Positions 52,215-63,775 of a stretch of DNA of 64,000 bases are shown piece after piece (position 1 is the first letter of the stretch; each line of letters begins with the position of its first letter). Both the position numbers and the translations under genes were made by a program. The notes beneath the pieces are model-generated. The model made no database searches, was not told the origin of the DNA, and saw only the letters and a list, made by a program, of their open reading frames with translations. The DNA is from Monarcha castaneiventris obscurior (lineage: Eukaryota > Chordata > Aves > Passeriformes > Monarchidae), in contig JAMPIT010000682.1 of assembly GCA_026261815.1 (NCBI GenBank), positions 320,001 to 384,000 of the forward strand, written 5' to 3'.

Positions 52215-52427
52215 AAAACAGAAATGCAGGAAATGGGACAGGAACTTTATCTCACTTTCTTGTTTGCTTGTTTATAAATGTAAAAATTGTCGATGTGTAC
52301 AGTTGCTGCTACTGATGACACTGAAAATTTGACAAAAACTATGATTTGGGGAAGACAGTGCCCTCTAGATAATAGGCATGAAATTTTATTTTAGATTGTG
52401 TAGCATGTTTTGCTTGAACTTCACCTT
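52215..52427 (+). repeat. Inverted repeat copy B (~213 bp)
   Basis: Partner of copy A in the opposite orientation, starting AAAACAGAAATGCAGG and ending near GAACTTCACCTT. Unlike copy A it has no obvious flanking direct repeat. Similarity continues a few bases (CACCTT) into what would be copy A's direct repeat, so priming by local homology, rather than random insertion, is possible. Confidence 0.9.
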
Positions 52428-53715
52428 CTGCTCCTCAGTGGCATGGTTTGCCTGAGGCTTTCCCTCTGCTCCTTCCTGTGCAAGGTACCTGATATTCCAG
52501 AGCAAGTGAAAAAGCTTCGGCACTTGGATCTCTCCACTGAATTCCTCCTTAAAAATAAAATAAATTTAAAAAAAAAAAAAAAAGACAACCAAAATCACAG
52601 TTCACACAGCCGCAGAGAAAAGAAAAAAAAAATCCCTTCTACAAGTGGTGAAGAGTCAAATAAGGTTTTCCTCTCAAATGAAGCTGGAAGCTTTTGTGGA
52701 ACATGCAGTTTGTAGGCAAAGGCACTGGGGATAAGAAGTGAAGAGCTGCTCTCTGCATGCCTGAGAAAGCTGGATGATTTGAATGCAGAGATAACAAACA
52801 TTTATCTTGGTAAGTGGCATGGGACGGAATTAAGCGCTGTTGGATAACTACCTTTGAGAATAAGGAGCATGTAGAGATGCTCCTTTATTTTTCTCCTTTT
52901 AATTATATGCTGTAGGTCATTAAATCTTCTTATCATACTCCTACACATTCAATTCTTAATGTAACTTGAATGTAATTGCGTGTTGTACCAAACCAGATTG
53001 GAAGTTAGTCTTTCTTTAGCAAATTTTTATTGCAGGAGCAGAGGAACTAGACAATGTGGTTTGGGGGTATAATTTGCATGCATTATATCAGATGCCACAT
53101 TCCATTTCCTGGGGGGAAAAAGAAAGAAAAAATAAAAAAACGCAGCAGAAATTGGACCCAGATACTGCTACTGCTCTGTGTCACTGCCATATTTCTTCAC
53201 TGTATTCTGCCACGAGCATACATATAAGGCAAAACCCATCATATGGTGTACACATAAACTTATAATGCTGTTCTTGTAAAGCATTTTAGCTATTGACATA
53301 TTCGTGAATCCTAGGGCCATAATAGATTTCATTTCCTGCATCAGATGAATGTTGGCATCGGCTTTTGACAAAAAAGAAAAAAAAAAGGGTTCTGAGTTCT
53401 CCTCTCTGAGAGCAATGATCATTAAGTGATAAGACATGAGGCTTCCTAGCCTGGAAAATTTGAAAATTTCAGTCCACATAGCTCAGAATCTTCTGAATAT
53501 GGCTTATTTCAAGTTATCCTAAAATTTTAAAAGGGCAATAACTCCAGAATTTATTCTGCTGTTTGAAATTCCCTTTCCCACTCCTAGCCTGGCTAATGTG
53601 CAATTAGATTAAAATGAAGGGAAAGGCATCGCTCATGCAATCTCATTAAAAAGTGAATTGCAACAAAGATGCTTCAGATAGAAGAAGATTCAGAAATAGG
53701 TGTACCAGATGGTTC
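52428..53715. other. Non-coding stretch, no gene seen
   Basis: AT-rich sequence with an A run near 52,568-52,584. No recognisable gene or repeat family. Confidence 0.55.
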
Positions 53716-53724
53716 TGTGTGTAT

Positions 53725-53755
<31 letters not shown>

Positions 53756-53758
53756 ATA
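53716..53758. repeat. (CA)n(TA)n microsatellite
   Basis: TGTGTGTATA, then about twelve CA units, then TATATATATA. An alternating purine-pyrimidine run that could adopt Z-DNA or a cruciform. Confidence 0.95.
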
Positions 53759-56059
53759 TTCAGGCAGTCTACAAGGTTCATAATTATTGGTCCATAAATG
53801 ATACCAAGTAAGGACGTAATTAGAAATTAATCTTATCAGAATTTTTAGAAGGAAATACAGTGTCTTGGCGTTTTTGGGGAATGAAGGTCAAGGTTTATGA
53901 TCCATGCAGATAGAAAAGGATTGCAGTTTTCCTGGCCAGGGAATAGTGGCTACTATAGGTGAACCTCCAGCACACCCATACAGACTTTAGTTACCCAGTT
54001 TGGAGAGTGGCTCAGGACACAAAACTGGAAACGGGAAAAACAGAAAGGAAGGAGGAATATTCAGAAGGGTCTGTCTGCCCTTAAATGCACTGAGAGAACA
54101 AAGGCAGATACACTGGAAGAAAACATCAACTGCCAAAAAAAAATTCTTCTATAATAGTCCATGCAAGAAAAGTTGGATGGTTTTAAATCAGGAATACAGT
54201 CCAGAAGTTGGATAAAACCATTGAAGATAGATGATAAAAAGGTACAGTAAGAAAAAAAAATGAGCTGTACAAGGAACACATGAACAGCTCCAAAATCTAA
54301 ATGGGATCTTAAAAAGACAAAGGATGAAAACTAAGATTACAGCACAATCACATTAGGTTTAATCGGAAAGACTATGATGTAATGGAGAGAAGGAACAGAA
54401 AATCAAGGACAAATACTAAGAAACAACAGAGGCAAGCAAGAAAGGAAAACGAAAACACAGGTGGCACTGCTTGGAGAAAGGAGAAAAAAAAAATGCAGAC
54501 ACTGAAACAAGCCAAATGCATTCAAAACCCTCTTAGTAGCTTAGGTTTTTTTAAATCAGAATAAGGAAAACACAGATGAAAGGACATGTGGTTAGATTAA
54601 ACTGATTCATGTCAGAGGATCTGGTGATATTTATTTTGATACAATTTCTGAATTATTGATGATCATATGTGAGAAGTAATGGGAAATGAATGAGTCTGAA
54701 AAATTGAAAAAGGGCATAGATACTATTTGTCTTCAAAAAATGGTTAAAAAGAGGACAAACTGACCTAAGTTTAATACCCTGGGAGATGTCTCAGCAAATA
54801 ACTAAAAAATTGATATGTAAATACTTTGGGGATAGAGCATGGATCTATCCATGCCATGTGTTATCAAACCAATTTCATCTCTTTCCTTGAAAAGGTCATT
54901 TAATCTACCATAAAAGTAACACAACAACTGTAATGTAATTTAAATTTTGCTGGACTCCCACACGAGATTTAAAGAAAGAGGGTATGTTGCAAATAAGCCC
55001 ACTCTGAATGCAGAACTAATTTGAAAAATCTTCTGGGGGAAAAAAAAAGGAAAAAAACAACAAAAACCAAAAAACTCTGTTGTAAACATTAGCAGTTAAA
55101 CTTTGGAGAATTCTTCACAATTTAGACAAATGCAAAGTGTTTGGGAGGTTATAAAAGAATGTCGATATAGTTATTTTCTTAGTATATTTCTAAACATAAA
55201 ATTCTATTCTTTAATGTCATCTTTACTTAAAATTTGGGTTGCATCTTAGCTGTTCTTATTTTCTCTCTACACACTTACAGTATGTGTCTACATGCATACT
55301 TACAGCTCGTAGATATAAAATAAGATCTATTTGCCCTGGAAAAAGTGCTACTTTTCTGCATTGTCTCTTTCTGGCCTTCACCAAAGCAATCTTGATGCAG
55401 CCAGGATGAATATGCAACTTAATGTTCAAGTGTACAGGGATCTTTTAGAACTGTGCATATTCCACATAACTTCCACCTCATCTGAAATACCACATTTTCA
55501 CTATTTTCTTGTGAGATTTCTTCTACTAATTCCTTAGCTGCACTGAAGGCCATTTACCCTGTATCCTACTGTAATCACAAACACCTTTCCTGAAAACAAA
55601 TGAGTGCTTACATTTCATCCTCACTCTCACACAAATTCCCCTCACTCTTTCACATTCTCCATCAGCTCTGATCTGACAGGTGGATGCCCCTCAGCCACCA
55701 TCTGAAACACAGACTTGTCTCCATCCAGATGTATGGCCCAAAGATTTTTGAGGATTGTTTTGTTTTCCAGTGGGTATTTAATCATCTGATAACTCCCAGA
55801 ACACAATCATTCTTACTAATCTTGTTCTTGGACATTTCCAGTCCTTGCTCAGTTAACTTTTGCTTCCTAAGCAGCAAACCTAAGAATGAAACATCACCTT
55901 TCCTCTCTCGTCTTCCACCACTGAAAGGGATTCAAAACCTTGAGCCTCACGTCTTTCAGGCTAAATACAGTTTGTGTCTAAAGTAGCAATTCAGTAATTG
56001 CAAATTTAATTTTTGCTACAAAAAAGTAATTCATGCAAAGGGACCAGATACAACGAGCA
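53759..56059. other. Non-coding stretch, no gene seen
   Basis: AT-rich sequence, purine-rich on the + strand near 54,000-54,560. The open frames are under 101 codons and unrecognised. Confidence 0.55.
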
Positions 56060-56155
56060 AACCAGCTCATTTCAGGATTTAGAGAGGTGGAACTAGATGA
56101 TGGAATTAGTCTTTAATGTTCCTTCCAACCCAAGCCATTCCATAGTTCTATGTTT
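56060..56155 (+). mobile_element. CR1 LINE 3'-end fragment, sense
   Basis: Shows AGAGGTGGAACTAGATGATG, then CTTTAATGTTCCTTCCAACCC and AGCCATTCCATAGTTCTATG, which is the canonical CR1 3' end with a short octamer tail. Only about 95 bp remain. Confidence 0.9.
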
Positions 56156-56438
56156 CCTGTTATTTATTCCACTATTTCGTCATTTCTATATTAACTAAGT
56201 TAGTTTTTCTCAAAAATGCATCTCCTTTTTGATCAGGATATACTTAGCTTTGAGGTAAAACCCTCAAAAACTTAAACCTTCAGCATCTAAGGAAAACTTC
56301 CTTCTTAAAAAGAAAAAAAATGACATGAAGGAACAGTAACAGTGTCTTCTGGAAATTTCTACCTGTAATTTATTTTATTTTACATACCAAAATAATGCTC
56401 TGCACCAAATTTCACTCTTATTTTCTTTCTTTTTTTAG
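56156..56438. other. Non-coding sequence before candidate microexon
   Basis: AT-rich. It ends in a strong polypyrimidine tract and AG at 56,437-56,438. Confidence 0.5.
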
Positions 56439-56465
56439 CCATGCCTCAAAACTCCGAGTTGACAG
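56439..56465 (+). other. Candidate 27-nt microexon
   Basis: These 27 bases are preceded by a long T/C tract ending TTTTTTTAG and followed directly by GTGAGTATT, so both splice sites are close to consensus. The length is a multiple of three, as is common for neuronal microexons. Two of the three frames are open (HASKLRVD- and MPQNSELT-like peptides); the third has a stop. I recognise no gene, and no other exon of a host gene is visible within the window. Chance occurrence in 64 kb is a real possibility. Confidence 0.3.
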
Positions 56466-59400
56466 GTGAGTATTAAAAATCTGTATCATTTGGACCATCA
56501 CCAATGCTCAGGTCTGCATGATGAGGACTTCGGATCCTTTCCTCAGAACGGCAAACTTACCAACATAAATTTTAACATTTCCACTCTAATATTTACTTTG
56601 AATGTTAGCATCAATAAGATCCCAGCGATGTCATAAATAAAGAACTGTTCTTGAGTAATTTTTTTCCCCAATTATTCCACTCTGCTTGAGCAACATCGAA
56701 GCAGATTTGAGCTGGAATTTTCATTTACAGGATCTCAAAACTTGTAAAAATATTCATGCATCATGGTAAGTAGCCCTTCCTCTGACAAGTGGACTATTTC
56801 CAGTAACAAGAAATCAGATTTTGTCACATAAATATATAGTAAAGCACGGATGCAGCAAAGGTGTTGGCAATAGCAATATTTAGTCAGCAACTAGTTCAAG
56901 TCCAGCTGAAGATGGAAAATGCATAGCAGCCTCTCCAATATAAATTTTCTGTTTCTCCTATGCCTACAAGACTACGTTTCACACCACCAGCTTCACTTTT
57001 TCTTTCCATTTGCGCTGCCAAAATTTTGTTTTCAACACTATCTTTCTCCTCCATTCTTGTGCCTTCCCCTCCTGCCACAGAAGTGATTCTCCACCAAAAA
57101 AACTCCCAACAAATTATAAGTCAAATTTTCTTTTTATTTTCTTTGCAGTGCCAAAAAAAAGAAAAAAAAAAAGTGAATTATCCTGGCTCCTGTTCGTATT
57201 GTACATTCTATTGCAAAATGCTTTTATTTTTACAGTGAATGTTGGATTTCACCCTAGAGATTCCAGCTACTCGTGTGCCAATTTCTACTCACAAGGGAGT
57301 AAATCCATTGATTTCATTTATGACAATTTTTGAGGTTTTCTTTCCCTGGCTTCTAAGACAGTTTTAAAAGACAACTGGAAAGAAATACATCTGGGGAAAG
57401 AGCAGCTGGCAAATCTCCCCAGCTGAAGACAATCAAATACCTGTTACTCTGACAGAAGAATTTTAGTTTATTCTTGAAAAGTTAAACAGTACCATAAATC
57501 TAGAGGGAAGACCTGTTTACATCTTAGTAGTCCCTGGAGTTGTTAAAAATGTGCTGTTAGCTAAGAATTGTCTATAAATTAATTGCTATAATTTCACTGA
57601 ATAGTCTGTGTATTGGTTGCAGAAATTGGCTACGAGAGGCAAACTTCCTCTTCTTTCTCTTCTAGAAAAAAATATTCTTGTAGTAGTGGTATTTATTATA
57701 GACACTGCAACAATAAATAGTTTTGAATTCCACTTTAAAAATCATAATCACATATAGCTACTCCAAACAGTCACAGATTGACTAGAAATTGTATCCCACT
57801 TGAAGTCAATGGATATTTCAGCCTAAAATGAATGATTTAGTAAGATATATTATTACTGGACAATATTTTCATTAAGAAACTCTCTATTGCCAACAAGTAT
57901 CATGCAGCAAACATGTCTAATACCTTTACTTGCACTGCTCCTACGAGTAAGGATTAGAAGAGTCTTACACAGCAGCAAAACAAATCTAAATACAGATCAC
58001 CCTTCTCTTCACTTTCATCCTGTTATCACACGTATCCAGCTCACAAACTTTTCCCATCTTTGTTCTGTCAGCAGCCACAAACTGCCCAGGGACTGCAGGG
58101 CACACCACCGTATCACCAGAAATACAGAATCACTCCAAGAGCATTCCATAGGCAGGGTAATAGGGATTTGAAAGCCCTTTGCATTCACCTCCTGCATCTT
58201 CTCCCTGCATAGCTCCTGTGCAGGGAACTTCTCTGCAAAACAACAACAAAGCCTAATCACAGAGGGTTTAATTAACTCTTAAAAATAACCATTGTGGAGA
58301 ATATGAGAGGAAAGTATGTGGGTTTTGTAGGTGCACACAAGCTTCTGAGCAAGCTGGAGGACAGTGGGGAATGATGGAGAGAGTATTCTGGAAAATAAAA
58401 CTTAAGAAAGTAAACGTGTGAAGCTTTGCTCTCTGAAAGAAATACATTTCTTAGCTATGGGAACAGATAACAACAAAACTTCCTTCAGATTGTTTTTCAG
58501 GTGATTATGTCACATAATTAAGGGAACCAATTTTCCTGGGCTTGATGACTGATGTAACAGTAAATTGTTGCTGGCCACTTGGTTAGCAATTTGTTTATAT
58601 TAATGAAGGGAAAAATATCCAAAAAGGCAGAGTGGTAGAAGAGGAGACAATTACAATAAAGGAAATAAGCCTCTCTGCACAAGCTGCATTTAGATGCTTT
58701 GAGGCACACATGGCAGTGAAAACTGCCATTCAACTTCTCCCTTTTATACTGCCTTTACTTCAGTCCTACCAAGTTTGTAGCACTTCCTTTAAATTCACCT
58801 CTGTTGTGTCAGCAGGGGCTCTTCTTTGTAATGAATTTATTATTCTGGACAATTCACGGCATTAGAATCCCAAACCACAGAGAGAAACTGAAGAAATAAC
58901 CCAGTCTATGTGCAGAGCAAGTAGAGAAAAAGGAAGAAGTGGGCTCACGCACAAGAAATTTCTTTCCAGGAAAGATCCTAATTCCATGACCATTGTTTTG
59001 ATCTTGCGATGTTATCAGAAGGGGTTCAAAAATGCTCCAAAATTTCCGTGTCCCAGAATTGTGACTTTTTAAACTAAGTCTGCTTTACTGCTGTTTTGCT
59101 CAAAACCAGTTTTCCTTCTCTGTGTGGATGTCAACCCCTATGGAAGTTGCAATTTGCAAATCTCACCTCTGCTTCTTTTAATAAATCTCAGCTTTGAAAA
59201 AAACCCACTCAATTTCCTCTAATACATTAGTTTAAAGTGTGCTGCATAAGTCCAACAAAACTTCCATAGAAATCAGCAGAAGTTAAATATATCCTTAAAC
59301 TGCATCCTTACTAAATACCATGGGGTCTTGCAAGAACGACAAACACTGATAAAAATATGTTCAATTCTCCTTAAGAAAATTATTTAAGCTTTTCTAATGG

Positions 59401-61975
59401 GAAATTTGAACCCTAGAGCAACACTAAAATTTTATTACAGCAAGTTTTAAATACAGGAGTTTTCCAACTACCTCTAGGGGATAGTACTTCACAGGATATT
59501 TCAATTCTTTAGGAAATGGTGGCAGTAATGTAATTTCTCTGTTAATAGTTCTATTAGCCCGTGTTATTTACTCTTAATTTATTTCTTCTTGAAGCCAAAC
59601 TTAAGGATTTGAGTAAATTTCATTCTATTTACCACCACTGTTGGTTTAGAGGAGGTTAATTTTAGAGAATAAGCATTTTTAAAAGTCATACAGCAAATGA
59701 CATTATTTTTGGAGCTTGTAAAGCATTCTGTCTAAATTAGAAATAGGTTCCACATTTCTGGAAGTTTCTTATGATGCTCTTCGTAAGTAACAATTCAGAT
59801 TGGGCAATCTGTTCAGTGGAAATAAACATTTTTAGAGTGCCAGATAATGTCAGCCACAGATTAAGTTTATAAAGATTTGTACATCACATTTCCAAATAAA
59901 TTTTCGGTACTTGAAAGATAAAGGAAAATAGATTATTTACTGCAACTACTTCAGAGGTTTAGGTTAGATCCAACACAATGGAAATAAAATATAATGGTCC
60001 GTGTTCAGATATTAACTCAGTGATCACCTGAACATAATTCACTGCATCTTCCCCCTGTATTCCCACATCATTTTAGAGAAACAAGAATCAGTGATTTAAA
60101 GGCATAAAGATGACAAGTATGGAATAAGGAGCCTCTTATTTCCATGTGCCCCAGGAATCCTTGACACAACCACTTTTTCCAGGAACGGGCTGTTAAATTC
60201 CTTTCAGCTCAACAAAATGCAACAAACAAATCTTAAAAGTAAAGTTTATAAGGATCTTTATTTTTTTGAACCACACTGGGAAGCCAAGAAATAAAAATAC
60301 CACTCTGAAAGTAAGAGTTTGCTGTTGAAGTTCATGTATCAGCACCAAGCTGATCATGGAGCATCTGAAAGGAGACTTACAAAAATATTACTGGGGCAAT
60401 TTTTCTGTTCATTCTCTTCCTTTTTTAAAGTTCCAGCTTTGGAGTACTGCTATTACAAATAAGCTCTGCCTGCCAGGGCTTTTTCTATTAAATTATTTGC
60501 TTTTATGCATAAGTACCTAACAAAAAATTCAAAGATCAGAAGTTCTAAATTACACTTTTTAAAAAAATCTCATTTCCCTGAAACATTTTTCACATATCAG
60601 CAGTGCTTTCCTTATTTTACATAAAGAATGGCTAGTAATGGAATAAAGATTAAATATAATCTCTATGTCCAAGCTGAAAACCAAACAGGATTCCTTTGAA
60701 GAACCTGATGCAAGACTAAATCACCTAGAACTGGAAATTAAGCATGCTTAAAGCATTAAAAGATCTAACCAGGACTGTTTTGCAATCCCACATTTGTCTC
60801 TCAGGGCATCTGAAGTAGTTCTTCCAAAAAAAAAAAAAAAAGATCAACAAACTTTTAATAAGAAAAATCAGAAGTACAGAGCTCTTCAGCACTTACAAAA
60901 CTGAAAAGCTTGGTGGAAACAGACCTGAAGGACTTGACCTAATTAGTCTGAATTCCTTCTTCCAAAAAAAAAACCAAAAAATTGTTACAAATGAGGTGAT
61001 AAGAGGTCTGGAACACAGTTTGGCTAAAAACAGAAACCAAGCTGAGCTATTTCAAACCAAGCTTAACTTATATCAATGCATGTTTGCCCTGTTGAACAAC
61101 AGGCAATTTGACAAAGGGCCAGGGAGACTTTATATTGTCATGAAAGGTGAAAAACCAGAAGGAAATCATGCAGCATAACCCAAGAGCAGGACAGACAAAG
61201 AAGGCAGAACACACCCTCGGGAAGACCACCCACTTCCTCTCAGTTACTGCTCAACCTAGTGTATAATTAAAGACCTTTGAAACTGTAACATAAGCAACAT
61301 TTCCTAATCAATCTGCTGCAGTTTTTCACAAATTTTCTGATTATCTGTGTTAAACTCTCCTTCTCCAAGTCACACTTCCTGCTTCCTGTCTTACCAGGGA
61401 CAGGAAATACAACACCTTCGTTTCTCCTCCTTCTGAAAGATGTGAAATTCATTATGTCTCACCTTCACCTTTCCTCAAAATTCGTTTTTCAGGAGTCTGA
61501 TCCTTTCCTTTGTTCCTCCCAAAGTTTCAGTAGTTGGTTTCACCTCATTCCTGAGGACAGTAGCCAAAACTGGAAATATATTCCACCTTAAGGTCTTCAC
61601 AACTACTGATACAATAGACAGACATATTTGAATGACCTATACACAAAACTCAAAAAAAATTATGGTTTTAGATGTTTTCCCTAATAACATCAGTAGAAAT
61701 TACAGAAATCAGTGCAGCTTTCTAAACATTTCACAGAAACTGCACTGCTGGGTGGTATCAAGAAGATGTAGATATGTTTTTTTCCAATGGTGCATTTTCT
61801 CTACAGTGCTCCTTGGATATTACAGGGCCCTGTCCTACAGCTAACTGCACAATCAAATTTTTTGTCTTTCACTTCCAGTAAGGCTTAACTTATCCAGAGT
61901 TAGTAGTGACTAAACATTCTCATCTTTCTCTTCGCTCTTTTTCTTTTTTTTCCTTTCCTTCCTTTTGCTTGCTTG
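56466..61975. other. Non-coding stretch, no gene seen
   Basis: About 5.5 kb of AT-rich sequence with short unrecognised frames. Simple-sequence A runs occur near 57,160 and 60,826-60,841. A pyrimidine-rich segment at 61,921-61,970 leads into the LTR that follows. Confidence 0.55.
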
Positions 61976-62590
61976 TGAAAGAAATGACTGTAACCAATTT
62001 CCTGCTAAGCAGGTTTATTAACAAAAATGAACAAAGGAGCGATTAAGGTTCCTAACAGCTGGGTAGCTTATTCCTGGGGAGGAGAACCCAACCCACATTG
62101 GGTACCTGACCACGATAGATTGATCAGAGACCCAGATTGCTGGGGGAGTCACCTTTTACAGCCCACCCCTCTCCCGAGAGTCCTGGAGACAACTTGGTTG
62201 GTGGTGTCAGCTCCGTGTCCGGGTGATTGGATCATTCAAATGGACAAGGTAGGGGCATCAAGTGATTGCTGAAGTCCTGGTCCAATCCAGGTTCTCCCTT
62301 ACGCTAATCACAGCTGACTCCCTTCTTCTAGAAAGTTCTCCCTTCCCCTCCTGTCAATCAACTCCAGGCCTAGCACTAATACAAGAAACAAACCTAAAAC
62401 TAATCAGCCCCATTTCCCAAATTAAATACACAAACAGATTTAACAGTAACCCAAATAACAAAATACCCCTTAACCATTTCACAGCAACTTGGAACCAATT
62501 AGCCATCAACTGCTTTGACAAATTATTAACAGAAGGAAACTTTTGTCATGGAGGACTACAAAAGTCAACCTCCCACTGTCATTTATAACA
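61976..62590 (-). mobile_element. Solo ERV LTR, antisense
   Basis: The 615-bp element starts TGAAAGAAATGACTGT and its other end reads, on the minus strand, TGTTATAAATGACAGT. These imperfect 16-base inverted termini agree at 12 positions. CTTG flanks it on both sides (61972-61975 and 62591-62594), a four-base duplication fitting a gammaretrovirus-like element. An AATAAA poly(A) signal lies on the minus strand at 62014-62019, about 39 bases before the LTR end. No internal retroviral genes are adjacent. The + strand frames across it are spurious. Confidence 0.8.
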
Positions 62591-62816
62591 CTTGCTTTCT
62601 TGCTTTCTTGCTTTCCTGCTTTCTTTTATTTCTTTCATGCTTTCCTTCTTGCTCTTTCTCTCTTCCTCTTTGTTTTTTGCTCTTTCTCTCTTGCATTCTT
62701 TCTCCCTTGCATTCTTTTTCCCTTTTTCTTTCTCTCTTTCACACTTTCTGCCTTTTCTTTCTTTCTTCTTTCTTTCTTTGCTCTCTCTCTCACTCTCTCT
62801 CTCCCTACTGTCTGTC
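62591..62816. repeat. CT-rich (CTTT)n-like tract
   Basis: Degenerate CTTT, CTTG and CTCT repeats with almost no A on the + strand. Frames of 76-156 codons rich in Phe/Leu/Ser (+) or Lys/Glu/Arg (-) are translations of this tract. Confidence 0.92.
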
Positions 62817-62890
62817 ACATGAACTGTTCAATAAACCCCACACAAATGACTTTGGCAAACGGTCTCGTTGGCACCTTCATTGGGGCACAG
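62817..62890. other. Spacer before the 59-bp array
   Basis: Non-repetitive 74 bases with an AATAAA at about 62,831. It may be an LTR or gene 3'-end remnant, but too little is present to decide. Confidence 0.35.
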
Positions 62891-63775
62891 CCATTCCTGA
62901 CCATTCCAGGAACCGGCTGGAGAAGGGGCTGGGAGCCCCAGGGCCGGGGCCATTCCTGACCATTCCAAGGACCGGCTGGAGAAGGGGCTGGGAGCCCCAA
63001 GGCCAGGGCCATTCCTGACCATTCCAGGAACCGGCTGGAGAAGGGGCTGGGAGCCCCAGGGCCGGGGCCATTCCTGACCATTCCAAGAACGGGCTGGAGA
63101 AGGGGCTGGGAGCCCCAAGGTCGGGGCCATTCCTGACCATTCCAAGAACGGGCTGGAGAAGGGGCTGGGAGCCCCAGGGCCAGGGCCATTCCTGACCATT
63201 CCAAGAACGGGCTGGAGAAGGGGCTGGGAGCCCCAAGGCCGGGGCCATTCCTGACCATTCCAAGAACTGGCTGGAGAAGGGGCTGGGAGCCCCAAGGTCG
63301 GGGCCATTCCTGACCATTCCAGGAATGGGCTGGAGAAGGGGCTGGGAGCCCCAAGGCCGGGGCCATTCCTGACCATTCCAGGAACGGGCTGGAGAAGGGG
63401 CTGGGAGCCCCAGGGCCGGGGCCATTCCTGACCATTCCAAGAAAGGGCTGGAGAAGGGGCTGGGAGCCCCAAGGCCAGGGCCATTCCTGACCATTCCAGG
63501 AACCGGCTGGAGAAGGGGCTGGGAGCCCCAGGGCCAGGGCCATTCCTGACCATTCCAAGAACCGGCTGGAGAAGGGGCTGGGAGCCCCGAGGCCGGGGCC
63601 ATTCCTGACCATTCCAGGAACCGGCTGGAGAAGGGGCTGGGAGCCCCAGGGCCAGGGCCATTCCTGACCATTCCAGGAACCGGCTGGAGAAGGGGCTGGG
63701 AGCCCCAGGGCCAGGGCCATTCCTGACCATTCCAGGAACCGGCTGGAGAAGGGGCTGGGAGCCCCGAGGCCGGGG
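62891..63775. repeat. 59-bp GC-rich minisatellite, 15 exact-length copies
   Basis: CCATTCCTGACCATTCC begins each unit at 62891, 62950, 63009 and so on every 59 bases to 63717, with no indel in 885 bp. Units differ only by substitutions, mainly AAG/AGG after the second CATTCC, A(A/C)(C/G/T)GG, and the CCA(A/G)GG(C/T)C(A/G)GGG end. Each unit has CATTCC at positions 2-7 and 12-17 and a hairpin GGGGCT-GGG-AGCCCC at 35-49. The three minus-strand frames of 304-361 codons are translations of the array. Confidence 0.98.

Noticed and set aside
57120..57180. Acceptor-like TTTTCTTTGCAG before an A-rich segment
   Set aside because: The following sequence is a poly(A)-like tract with no acceptable donor, so no exon is supported.
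62321..62560. A/C-rich segment reminiscent of mitochondrial DNA (possible NUMT)
   Set aside because: It lies wholly inside the LTR defined by termini and a CTTG duplication, and no mitochondrial gene can be read.
62543..63018. 138- and 156-codon + strand frames rich in Phe/Leu/Ser
   Set aside because: They translate the CT-rich tract and run into the minisatellite; no real protein features.
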